Made by a program: the position numbers and the translations under genes. From Leptothrix sp. (in: b-proteobacteria) (GTDB lineage Bacteria > Pseudomonadota > Gammaproteobacteria > Burkholderiales > Burkholderiaceae_C), in contig PNKD01000007.1 of the NCBI GenBank assembly GCA_013822265.1, positions 1 through 64,000 of the forward strand: a stretch of DNA of 64,000 bases, in the 5' to 3' direction. The notes beneath the pieces were generated by a model. That model did no database searches, was not told the DNA's origin, and saw only the letters and a program-made list of their open reading frames with translations. This document shows, in pieces, positions 42,259-50,243 of this stretch; positions within the stretch are counted from its first letter, which is position 1, and every line of letters begins with the position of its first letter.

Positions 42259-42984
42259 ATGCAGACGGCTCAGACCATCAATCCCAGTTCCCCACTCCCC
42301 GACGTATTGGCCGCAACGACCGATGCCGAACTGGCTGACCGTGCAGTCCAAGGCGACGAAACCGCCTTCGAAAGGATCATGCGGCGCCACAACCGGCTGC
42401 TGTTTCGTACCGCGCGAAGCATCCTGAAAAGTGACGCTGAGGCCGAGGACGCATTGCAGGAGTCTTACTTGCGCGCCTGGAGTTCGCTGGCCACGTTTCG
42501 TCGCGAGTCGAAGCTCTCGACCTGGCTGGTGCGCATCGTCATCAACGAAACGCTGGGGCGCTTGCGCCGGTCGAGCGCGCAAGTGATACCGCTGGAAGCC
42601 GCCATGGAATCAGTCGACCCCGAAACGCAGATCTCGATGCAGGATGACCCCGACCAACGGCCCGAGCAAGCCGCGATGCGCTCGCAAGCCCGTGGCTTGA
42701 TCGAAGCCCGCATTGACACGTTGCCCGAAGCCTTCCGCACCGTGTTCATGCTGCGCGCAGTCCAGGAGATGAGCGTCGAAGCAGTGTCCGCGGCGCTGCA
42801 ACTTCCCGAGGCCACGGTACGCACTCGCTACTTCCGCGCTCGCGGCTTGCTGCGCGAAGGCTTGTCGCGCGACTTCGATCTCGCCATCGGCGAAGCGTTC
42901 CTCTTCGACGGCGCCCGCTGCGACCGCATCGTTGCCACCGTGCTGGCGAGGCTTGCCGAATACCGGGAACGCTCCCGGCCCTGA
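42259..42984 (+). CDS. ECF-family RNA polymerase sigma factor
   Basis: A 241-residue sigma-70 ECF protein: region 2 with D-A-E-D-A-L-Q-E-S-Y-L-R-A-W and F-R-R-E-S-K-L-S-T-W-L-V-R-I-V-I-N-E; region 4 with F-R-T-V-F-M-L-R-A-V-Q-E-M-S-V-E-A-V-S-A-A-L. ATG 42259 has CAGGAG eight bases upstream and precedes the conserved domain by ~30 residues. No anti-sigma gene is adjacent; the next gene encodes an exported ferritin-like protein. A fragment of a close paralogue lies at 15.2 kb. Confidence 0.92.
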   Translation: MQTAQTINPSSPLPDVLAATTDAELADRAVQGDETAFERIMRRHNRLLFRTARSILKSDAEAEDALQESYLRAWSSLATFRRESKLSTWLVRIVINETLGRLRRSSAQVIPLEAAMESVDPETQISMQDDPDQRPEQAAMRSQARGLIEARIDTLPEAFRTVFMLRAVQEMSVEAVSAALQLPEATVRTRYFRARGLLREGLSRDFDLAIGEAFLFDGARCDRIVATVLARLAEYRERSRP

Positions 42985-43019
42985 CCCCCATCCCACCTTC
43001 ACCCACAACGGAGACACCC

Positions 43020-43589
43020 ATGTCCTTCCTGCTGACGCCCGACCCGATCGCTGCCCGCCGCCTGTTCCTTGGCCAGTCCAAGCTGGTTCTGTCCGGCGCT
43101 GCGGTTGCCCTGCTGGCCGGCAAGCATGCCCTTGCCGCCAACGCCGGCGGAGCCACCGCGGCTGACGCGCGCATCCTCAACACCGCACTCGGTGCCGAAC
43201 TCGAAGCGATCGCGGCGTACCAGCTCGGTGCCGAAAGCAAGCTGCTGCAAAAGCCAACGCTCGAGCTCGCACTGACCTTCCAGGGACATCACAAGGAACA
43301 TGCTGACCTGCTCGCCAAGACGGTGGAAAAACTCGGCGGCAAGCCGGTGCAAGCCAAGGCGAACTACAACTTCCCCGTCGCCCAACTGAAGACGCAGGCC
43401 GACGTGTTGAGGTTCGCGGCCAAACTCGAACAGGGTGCCGTCAGCGCCTATCTCGGGGCCGTACCGTTGTTCGGAAACCGCGACCTGGCCAAGGCCGCCG
43501 CCAGCATCCTCGGCGACGAGGCGATGCATTGGGCCATCCTGCGGCAAGCGCTGGGTGAAGTGCCGGTGCCGTCGGCCTACGTGTCGTGA
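43020..43589 (+). CDS. Tat-exported ferritin-like domain protein
   Basis: A 189-residue protein. The N-terminus has A-R-R-L-F-L-G-Q followed by a hydrophobic stretch and A-L-A-A-N, a Tat-type signal. The mature part is a four-helix ferritin-like domain (Ferritin_2 type) with probable metal ligands E-L-E-A-I-A-A-Y, F-Q-G-H-H-K-E-H-A-D, L-E-Q-G-A-V-S-A-Y and D-E-A-M-H-W. Function unknown; periplasmic iron or redox defence is plausible. Overlaps the cytochrome gene by four bases. Confidence 0.85.
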   Translation: MSFLLTPDPIAARRLFLGQSKLVLSGAAVALLAGKHALAANAGGATAADARILNTALGAELEAIAAYQLGAESKLLQKPTLELALTFQGHHKEHADLLAKTVEKLGGKPVQAKANYNFPVAQLKTQADVLRFAAKLEQGAVSAYLGAVPLFGNRDLAKAAASILGDEAMHWAILRQALGEVPVPSAYVS

Positions 43590-43981
43590 CGCTTCGCGTG
43601 ACCCTTCTCGTGCCCTTTGCTGGATTGCTCGCGCTGTGCGCAGCCGCACCGGTCGGAGCGGCTCCGAACGTGCAGCGTGGCGAGCAGATCTACGCGCGCT
43701 GTCTCGCCTGCCATGCACTGGCCCACGACCGTGTCGGGCCACGCCATTGCGGCCTGTTCGGGCGGCTGGCGGGCAGTGTGCCTGGCTACGAATACTCGCA
43801 GGCGATGAAGCATTCGAGGATCAGTTGGAACGAGAAGACGCTGGATCGCTTTCTGGCCAAGCCGCTGGCGATGGTCCCCGGCAGCACGATGACCTACGAC
43901 GGTGTGCCCGAGCCGAAGGATCGGGCTGACCTGATCGCCTACCTGAAGCGTGCCGACCAAACGCCCGAATGCCGCAAGTAG
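43586..43981 (+). CDS. Small class I cytochrome c
   Basis: A 131-residue periplasmic cytochrome. Signal peptide ~1-25 (A-P-V-G-A-A). The haem site is R-C-L-A-C-H; G-P-R-H-C-G-L-F-G-R and the Met region M-V-P-G-S-T-M-T-Y-D-G-V are those of mitochondrial-type class I cytochromes. It starts at GTG 43586 inside the ferritin-like gene's stop, so the two are translationally coupled. It could shuttle electrons between the di-haem protein and the respiratory chain. Confidence 0.9.
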   Translation: MTLRVTLLVPFAGLLALCAAAPVGAAPNVQRGEQIYARCLACHALAHDRVGPRHCGLFGRLAGSVPGYEYSQAMKHSRISWNEKTLDRFLAKPLAMVPGSTMTYDGVPEPKDRADLIAYLKRADQTPECRK

Positions 43982-44009
43982 CGGCCGACTGATCTCAAAG
44001 GGAAAGACA

Positions 44010-45284
44010 ATGAAAGAACAAGCCTCGCCCGAAGACCCTGCGGGTGTTCGCAACGCTCATGCGGCGCGGAGCCGCATGAATGGCGCATCGCATGCATTGC
44101 TGATCACCGCAACGATCGGCGCCGCAATGGCCGTGGTGGCGGCGTGCGGCGGCGGTGACGCCGATTCGGCGGCCGAGCAAGCCGTACTGATCGAACAAGG
44201 CAAGCAAGTCTTCCGCTTTGACACCTTCGGCGACGAAGCGCAGTGGACCGACGCACTGAGGATGCATGAAGTCATCAGCGCCGCCGTTGATCCGGTGACC
44301 GCCCTGTCGGTCGGGCTGAAGGTCGACGCCGACGCGCTGCCGACGGCCGTGGTCGATGGCATCAGGAACGGCAGCATCAGCCTCACGAGCCCGGCGACGA
44401 CCATCGCCTTGCTGAAGCTGAATGCCGTGGTCGGCCTGAAGGGCACCGTCGAGTCCGTCAACGGCGTCGATCGGCTGGCCCGCGTGGGCATCACCTGCGC
44501 GTTGTGTCATTCGACGGTTGACAACTCCTTTGCGCCCGGCATCGGCAAGCGACTCGATGGCTGGGCCAACCGGGACTTGAACCCCGGTGCGATCATCGCC
44601 TTGTCGCCTGCCGTGGACGCCGCGACGAAGACGGCGCTGAACTCCTGGGGCAAAGGCAAGTTCGATCCGCGACACAACGTCGATGGCATCAGCAAGCCGG
44701 TCGTCATTCCGCCAGCCTATGGCCTGGACGGCATTCACGGCGTGACCTACACAGGCGACGGCAAAGACCTTGCCTACTGGAACCGCTATGTTGCCGTGGT
44801 CGAGATGGGCGGCCAGGGGTCGTTTGCGGAGCCGCGTCTGAATCTGAACATCACCAACGGCACGCAGGATCTGGTGTCCAACAAGTTGCCTGCACTGCAG
44901 GCCTACCAGTTGTCTTTGAAGGCCCCCGTGCCGCCGACCGGCAGCTTCGACGCGGTTGCCGCGCTGCGCGGCAAGGCCGTCTTCGAAGGCGCAGGCAAGT
45001 GCGTAAGCTGCCACAGCGGGCCCCTGTTCACCGACGCCAACGCCAGGCTTCATTCACCCAGCGCCTCGATGGCTGAACCGGAGTCGCAGAGCTACGCGTC
45101 GCGTTCGGCCACCAAGCAGTACCGGACCACGCCGCTCAAAGGCGTATGGCAGCACGCGCCGTACTTTCACGACGGATCGGCAGCGACGCTCGAGGACGTG
45201 GGACAGATCTACAGCGACAAGATGTCGCTCGGCCTGAGTTCCGGCCAGATTGCCGACGTTGCGCAGTACCTGAAGTCGCTTTGA
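44010..45284 (+). CDS. Di-haem cytochrome c lipoprotein, MauG/CCP-related
   Basis: A 424-residue protein. A membrane-anchor stretch ends in the lipobox V-V-A-A-C-G-G, so it is probably a lipoprotein. Two haem motifs, C-A-L-C-H near residue 160 and C-V-S-C-H near 335, plus the C-terminal Y-F-H-D-G-S-A-A-T-L-E-D-V found in MauG and cytochrome c peroxidases. The region between, with Y-W-N-R-Y-V-A-V-V-E-M, is not typical of either. Start at the Met preceded by AAAGGGA. Its substrate is unknown. Confidence 0.85.
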   Translation: MKEQASPEDPAGVRNAHAARSRMNGASHALLITATIGAAMAVVAACGGGDADSAAEQAVLIEQGKQVFRFDTFGDEAQWTDALRMHEVISAAVDPVTALSVGLKVDADALPTAVVDGIRNGSISLTSPATTIALLKLNAVVGLKGTVESVNGVDRLARVGITCALCHSTVDNSFAPGIGKRLDGWANRDLNPGAIIALSPAVDAATKTALNSWGKGKFDPRHNVDGISKPVVIPPAYGLDGIHGVTYTGDGKDLAYWNRYVAVVEMGGQGSFAEPRLNLNITNGTQDLVSNKLPALQAYQLSLKAPVPPTGSFDAVAALRGKAVFEGAGKCVSCHSGPLFTDANARLHSPSASMAEPESQSYASRSATKQYRTTPLKGVWQHAPYFHDGSAATLEDVGQIYSDKMSLGLSSGQIADVAQYLKSL

Positions 45285-45297
45285 ACTCCGGTGCTCC

Positions 45298-46029
45298 ATG
45301 TTGAGAGAAAACTACCACCCCGTCTTCGGCGGCGACGAACCACGGGTGCGCCTTCGCGCATCGGATCGCATCCGCGATCGGCTGGCCAGCGCAGACGTCC
45401 GCTATCACGCCAACGACAACATCTCGGCGTTCATCGAAGAAGGCGAGATGCAGGAGTTGATGGCCGAAGTGCAGGAAAAAATGCTGGAGGTCTTGCGCGC
45501 ACTGGTGATCGACACGGACGCAGATCACAACACCCGGGCCACTGCGCAACGCATCGCGAAGATGTACGTCACCGAGGTCTTTCGTGGCCGCTATGTGCCG
45601 CTGCCCTCAGTGACCGAATTCCCCAACGCATTGGGCCTGAACGAGCTCATGGTCGTCGGCCCGCTCGCGCTTCGCAGCGCGTGCTCGCACCACCTTTGCC
45701 CGATCGTGGGCAAAGTCTGGATCGGCGTACTTCCCAACAAACAATCGAACCTGATCGGCCTGTCCAAGTACGCCCGCGTCTGCGACTGGATCATGAGCAG
45801 GCCGCAGATCCAGGAAGAGGCTGTGGTGATGCTCGCCGACGCCTTGGAGTCGCGGGTCAAGCCCGATGGCCTGGCGGTCGTGATCGAGGCCGATCACTTC
45901 TGCATGCACTGGCGCGGCGTGAAAGACGAAGGCGCAGCGATGACCAGCAGCGTCATGCGCGGGGCTTTCCTGAAAGATGCCGCCTTGCGCCGCGAGTTCC
46001 TGTCACTGCTGCAGCGGCGGCGCTGCTGA
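45298..46029 (+). CDS. GTP cyclohydrolase I family protein (FolE-like paralogue)
   Basis: A 243-residue tunnelling-fold enzyme. It keeps the catalytic zinc and purine-site elements: R-S-A-C-S-H-H (first Cys and His), L-I-G-L-S-K-Y-A-R-V, E-A-D-H-F-C-M-H-W-R-G-V-K-D, and T-S-S-V-M-R-G-A-F. The usual C-E-H-H is C-S-H-H here. It begins 14 bp after the cytochrome gene, an unusual setting for folate biosynthesis; it may make a pterin for this redox operon rather than folate. Confidence 0.88.
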   Translation: MLRENYHPVFGGDEPRVRLRASDRIRDRLASADVRYHANDNISAFIEEGEMQELMAEVQEKMLEVLRALVIDTDADHNTRATAQRIAKMYVTEVFRGRYVPLPSVTEFPNALGLNELMVVGPLALRSACSHHLCPIVGKVWIGVLPNKQSNLIGLSKYARVCDWIMSRPQIQEEAVVMLADALESRVKPDGLAVVIEADHFCMHWRGVKDEGAAMTSSVMRGAFLKDAALRREFLSLLQRRRC

Positions 46030-46516
46030 CAGCTCATCGTGGATCAGTAGGGAATGCAGCGCTCAGCTTCCTGAGGTCGGGCCGCCGCACGCTTGTCATC
46101 AATGACCCGATTCGGCGGAAGATGCAGGCCCTGACCGCGCGCAGGACTGCGAGCAATTCAATCTGGGGCGCGCGCAGGCAAACCTGCAACTCGATCAGGC
46201 TGTCTAGTTGACATCAACATTGTCGGCGCTCTGCGGCAGCACCTCACCGGTGGTTCTCTCGGCAAGTCTTGCTGGCCGCGCCGAGATGCATCATGGTCAA
46301 CATGTCTTGGACCCCGTTGGCGTGTGGTCCTGCGCCACAAGTCCGTACGACACTACATAGGCAGAGTGGCCTCGGCGTGACGCTGTCAACGGATTCCTGG
46401 CGGCGAAAACATGCGCAAATCCAAGCGATTTCGACTGGCGATCCGAGGCATCTTTGTTCGAACATGGCCGCAAACTGATCCGCCGGATCGAATGGCGTCG
46501 GAAGGGAAGTCTACCC
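46030..46516. other. Gene-free stretch at the boundary with the integrative-element DNA
   Basis: About 490 bp with no protein-like frame. A boundary of the mobile region may lie here, since host-type genes end at 46029 and element genes begin at 46517, but I could find no tRNA gene and no direct repeat that would mark an attachment site. Confidence 0.4.
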
Positions 46517-47458
46517 ATGGCAGATGATGACAAACAGCCAGTGGGCAGTGACCTTGCGGCCGAGTCCGTGGAGATGCTCAAGGCCGTCGTCGACGGTGAG
46601 ACGTATGAAAAGGTCGCAGCACGATTCGGTGTGACCCGCACGGCGGTCGAGCGGCGTATCAAAGCCGTCGCACTGGAACTGTTCCGGTCTGTCGGCATCG
46701 AGGGGCTCAACGACAAAGGTGTCGTCTTCGCCGAACGGCTGAGGCGCCACCGCGATTCCATCCTCTTGGCATTGGCCGATTTCGTGCCAGCCAAGCCCTA
46801 TGGGTCACGCGCCGTACGCATCGTCTCACCGGACGAACTTGCGCAAGCGTTGGCGTTGGTCAAGGCTCGCAGTCGCCAGTCCTGGCACGATCAGGCGTTG
46901 TTCTACATGTTGTTCGTCACAGGCGCGCGGCCGCTGGAGATTGCTCGGCTCGAAGTGCGGGACTACCTGATGCCCGATGGACGCGTGCGCCGCGAATCCG
47001 AGTTGCGCAACGAGGCGGCGATCAACGGCAAGGCACGGCCGCTGCACTTCCAAAGCACGAACCTCGATGCACTGCTCAGCCCATACCTGCTGGAGCGCTT
47101 CGATCAGGGGCTCGAATTGGGCGAGCAGGGCGCCTATCGCGGTTTGAATCCTCGCAGCCGGCTGTTCCTTTCTCCGACCGGCCAAGGCTTTGTGATCACG
47201 CCCTACGGCACAGGGCGGCAGCGGCGCTTCCTGTGCCGCGCCGTCCTCGAGGCCTACCGCAAGCTCTTCCGCTATGCCGAGCTTGAAGGCGTCACGTCGT
47301 TGTCTGTTCGGCACACGGTGGCGGCACGGCTATTTGAACGAGGCGCCGATGAAGACCAGGTTGGTCTGCTGCTCGGCATCGGCCAGCGCAGCGCCGTGCG
47401 CGAGTTGATGTCACGGCGCAGGCCGACGATCTCGGAACTGGTCAACGAACTGGCCTGA
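46517..47458 (+). CDS. Tyrosine-recombinase-fold protein with N-terminal HTH, catalytic Tyr absent
   Basis: A 313-residue protein. Residues ~26-55 look like a helix-turn-helix (Y-E-K-V-A-A-R-F-G-V-T-R-T-A-V-E-R-R-I). The rest has the integrase fold: first catalytic Arg in V-T-G-A-R-P-L-E-I-A-R-L (R138) and second in S-V-R-H-T-V-A-A-R-L. The His before the second Arg is replaced, the L-L-G-H motif reads L-L-G-I, and no Tyr follows to the end. It should not cut DNA and may be a DNA-binding regulator. Six bases before the DUF1173 gene. Confidence 0.75.
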   Translation: MADDDKQPVGSDLAAESVEMLKAVVDGETYEKVAARFGVTRTAVERRIKAVALELFRSVGIEGLNDKGVVFAERLRRHRDSILLALADFVPAKPYGSRAVRIVSPDELAQALALVKARSRQSWHDQALFYMLFVTGARPLEIARLEVRDYLMPDGRVRRESELRNEAAINGKARPLHFQSTNLDALLSPYLLERFDQGLELGEQGAYRGLNPRSRLFLSPTGQGFVITPYGTGRQRRFLCRAVLEAYRKLFRYAELEGVTSLSVRHTVAARLFERGADEDQVGLLLGIGQRSAVRELMSRRRPTISELVNELA

Positions 47459-47464
47459 GCGGAT

Positions 47465-48709
47465 ATGGAGACCCAGCGACTCGTCATCGCCGGCAGGATC
47501 TGGGTCACAGATGACCCGCAGCTTCAGGAGGCGCTGGCCCGCGTCCATGACACGCCTGAGAGGCCGCGCTGCCTGTGCGTACCTGGCGGCATCGAGATGT
47601 ACGTCGCGCGGCACACCCTGTTCGTCGTCAAGCGCATGCCTGACACGGGAAGCCGGCATGATACGACCTGCCCCAGCTACGAGCCTGATGCGCAGCAGTC
47701 CGGACTAGGCGAACTGATCGGGGGCGCCGTGTTGGAGCGCGAGCCAGGTCGGGTGGAGTTGCGAGTGGACTTTCCGTGGGCGCGGATCAGTGGGCGCAGC
47801 GTCGCCAGAGCCGAAGCGCGAGATGCCGGGGAGGTCGGTGCTACGCCTCGTAGCATGAGCCTGCGCGCTCTGATGCACTACTTGTTCGAACGTGCGGGCT
47901 TCAACCGCTGGAGCCCGGCAATGGAAGGCCGGCGCAACCAAGGCGTGCTGCACAAGTACTTGCTGGAGGCGGCGCGGGGCGTGACGGTCAAAGGCTTGAC
48001 CCTCTCGGATCGACTCTATGTACCCGAGCCCTTCAGCGAGACCGGGCGCGCGGATGCTGCGCGGCGGCGGCGCGAGAAGCTGTCCGTGTTGCACCCCGGC
48101 GATGGGCAACAGCCGCTCGCGCTGCTTTTGGGCGAGTACAAGGCGAACGAGCCTTGCACAGCGGGCCGTCGGGTGTGGATCAAACACCTGCCCGACGTGC
48201 CGTTGTTGGTGTCAGGCAAGACCTGGGAACGCTTGGAGAAGCGATACGCGACGCTTTTCGAGGCGCCTGACGCCGACGCCGGGCATCGAGTTCACCTCGT
48301 GGTGGCGGCACTGCTGCGCGCTCGCCGCGAGTACACCTACGAGATCGACGCTGCCAGCATGATGCTGACCAACGAGACTTGGATTCCGGTCGAGGGCGTG
48401 CACGAGTTACCCCTGCTACGGGCGCTGATCGAGCAGCGACGGCGCTTTGTCAAGCCGCTGCGCTATGACGCCAAGACTGCAGCAGGGTTTCCGAACGCGC
48501 TGCTGCTGGATGTTGGCGCTGTGCCGGCGCCGCTGCATGTGGTCAGCGCGTTCATCGATCTCAAGGAGCAGCGGGCCAAGCAGCGCGCCACTGCCGACGC
48601 GGGCGATGGTGCCTGGGTCTGGAGCTCCGCCCACTGCATGCCAGCCTTCCCGCAGGCGGTTCAATCGGACAGAGGCCGTCCAGACGTCGGGTCGGTCGGC
48701 GCAGATTGA
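47465..48709 (+). CDS. DUF1173 family protein
   Basis: A 414-residue protein. Its N-terminal ~70 residues have V-K-R-M-P-D-T-G-S-R-H-D-T-T-C-P-S-Y-E-P and C-L-C near residue 37, a Cys/His arrangement typical of DUF1173, which is found on conjugative and integrative elements. The C-terminal half (F-V-K-P-L-R-Y-D) is also conserved in style. The role is unknown. It forms a close pair with the recombinase-like gene upstream. Confidence 0.7.
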   Translation: METQRLVIAGRIWVTDDPQLQEALARVHDTPERPRCLCVPGGIEMYVARHTLFVVKRMPDTGSRHDTTCPSYEPDAQQSGLGELIGGAVLEREPGRVELRVDFPWARISGRSVARAEARDAGEVGATPRSMSLRALMHYLFERAGFNRWSPAMEGRRNQGVLHKYLLEAARGVTVKGLTLSDRLYVPEPFSETGRADAARRRREKLSVLHPGDGQQPLALLLGEYKANEPCTAGRRVWIKHLPDVPLLVSGKTWERLEKRYATLFEAPDADAGHRVHLVVAALLRARREYTYEIDAASMMLTNETWIPVEGVHELPLLRALIEQRRRFVKPLRYDAKTAAGFPNALLLDVGAVPAPLHVVSAFIDLKEQRAKQRATADAGDGAWVWSSAHCMPAFPQAVQSDRGRPDVGSVGAD

Positions 48710-48906
48710 ATGAAGTGGCGTGCTACTCGCGCCGCCGAGTAGATTGCTCGTGACCCTCGCCGACCGAACGGCTCGGCAAGACACATGTTCCTGTTAGCGG
48801 CCTGGCCGATTTTGAACAGCTGGTGTGGCTCCGGACCGTCGATGAAGTGCACCTGCTGCAAACTCATTGCGCCGACAAGCAGGTCGTGCTGCGGCCGTCT
48901 TTGCTT
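48710..48906. other. Junction region downstream of DUF1173
   Basis: No intact gene. One plus-strand frame ending at the TAG near 48910 reads G-L-A-D-F-E-Q-L-V-W-L-R-T-V-D-E-V-H-L-L-Q-T-H and is protein-like without an identifiable start, so it may be the tail of a lost gene. It marks the start of the cargo segment that ends at the truncated LysR gene. Confidence 0.35.
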
Positions 48907-49110
48907 TCATAGGAGTTCACCTGCCGCATGCGCGCCATCGGCCCCTGCTGATTTCTTGAGAATCTCCACGCTGACGATGATCGAGGTCATGACCAAGGTG
49001 GGCAGCAATGTTCCCTGGTTGACCATGAATATCGGGACAGCCCATGACGACAGGGCTTGCAGCCGCGCGTCGACGCGGGCAGCCACAAGGCGAAAAGTTG
49101 GCGTGAGCAT
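48907..49110 (-). CDS. Hypothetical small membrane protein
   Basis: A possible 67-residue protein with one hydrophobic stretch (W-A-V-P-I-F-M-V-N-Q-G-T-L-L-P-T-L-V-M-T-S). I recognise no family. It lies 35 bp downstream of the epimerase gene on the same strand and could be cotranscribed, or could be a fragment of a larger membrane protein. Confidence 0.35.
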   Translation of the reverse strand: MLTPTFRLVAARVDARLQALSSWAVPIFMVNQGTLLPTLVMTSIIVSVEILKKSAGADGAHAAGELL

Positions 49111-49145
49111 GCTGCTGTTCCGATGAGTCCGCGGGGTCGACGCCT

Positions 49146-50153
49146 TCAGGCTACGGAGGCGCGCGCCACTGCGCTGCCGCCTTGCGGAGAAGGCTCGATG
49201 CTGCCCATGCCGACAAGTGCGGCTTCGATCGCCACGTCCAGCGGCGTGTGCGGCTCGTGCCCCAGTACCGCGAGCAGACGCGAGTTGTCCATCCGTATCG
49301 GCGTGCGCCACAGGTAGCGCATTTCGCGCATTTCGCGGAAAGTGGCGATGAAAGGTGAGGCCAGGGTCAGCAGCCACCACGGGAACGCGGCAACGCGCGG
49401 TTCGCAGCCGGTGCGACGCAGCACCACACGCCGGATCGCATCGCTGATCTGCGTGCCATCCGCGTCCCAGTGGCCCGCCATGTGGAAACAGGCGAAAGCA
49501 CCGCGCGAATCGCGGCGCGCAAGCAACTCGACCATGGTGCGCGCCACGTCGGGCAGGTACGACCACTGGTGGCCAACGCCGCGCTCGCCGGGGTAGCTCA
49601 CCGTCTTGACCGCTTGTCCGGACTTGACCAAGCCTTGCGAGAACCAGTTGTTGCCTGCCTTCGGACCGAAGAAGTCGCCGGCACGCACGATCAGCACGCG
49701 GGCACCGTTGCGGCTGGCCTTCAGCAGGCGCTGCTCCAGTTCCACACGGATGGCACCCTTGCGAGTTACCGGGTGCTGCGGCGAATCTTCATGCAGCACC
49801 GGGAGGGCATCCCGCCCGAAGTTGTAGACGGTGCCTGGCAGCACGATGGTCGCGCCTTCGGCAATGGCAGCAGCGATGGTGTTGTCCAGCATCGGCAGCA
49901 CCAGCTCCGACCACTGCCGATAGCCCGGCGGGTTGACCGCGTGGACGATGACCGAGCAGCCCTTCGCGGCATCGACAACGTCCTGCCGATTCAGCGCGTC
50001 GCCGCTCAGCCGGATCATGCCGTCCCGCCGCTCAGTGGCCTGTTCGGCGCCGCGCTTCAGCGCACGTACCTGCCAGCCGGTGTCTTGCAGCTGGCGAGCC
50101 ACCTCGCCGCCGATGCCGCCCGTGGCGCCCAGAACCGTCTTCTTGCCGCTCAT
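49146..50153 (-). CDS. NAD(P)-dependent epimerase/dehydratase family oxidoreductase
   Basis: A 335-residue extended-SDR/NmrA-like protein: dinucleotide motif G-A-T-G-G-I-G-G near residue 8, V-I-V-H-A-V-N-P-P, then L-P-G-T-V-Y-N-F-G with the Y-x3-K pair not conserved. The best start is the ATG at 50153, before the Rossmann motif. It was probably divergent from the LysR gene at 51307 before the IS1595 element split the shared promoter region. The substrate is unknown. Confidence 0.82.
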   Translation of the reverse strand: MSGKKTVLGATGGIGGEVARQLQDTGWQVRALKRGAEQATERRDGMIRLSGDALNRQDVVDAAKGCSVIVHAVNPPGYRQWSELVLPMLDNTIAAAIAEGATIVLPGTVYNFGRDALPVLHEDSPQHPVTRKGAIRVELEQRLLKASRNGARVLIVRAGDFFGPKAGNNWFSQGLVKSGQAVKTVSYPGERGVGHQWSYLPDVARTMVELLARRDSRGAFACFHMAGHWDADGTQISDAIRRVVLRRTGCEPRVAAFPWWLLTLASPFIATFREMREMRYLWRTPIRMDNSRLLAVLGHEPHTPLDVAIEAALVGMGSIEPSPQGGSAVARASVA

Positions 50154-50243
50154 GACCTTCACCATGCGTTGTTGATGGACGAATTCTGGGCAAACCCTTG
50201 TTCAATTGGAATTGCTGATCGTGAGAAGGTTGCTATGCATTTA

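Noticed and set aside
46030-46516. Attachment site or tRNA gene at the left boundary of the element
   Set aside because: I could not fold a tRNA nor find a direct repeat; the boundary is only inferred from gene content.
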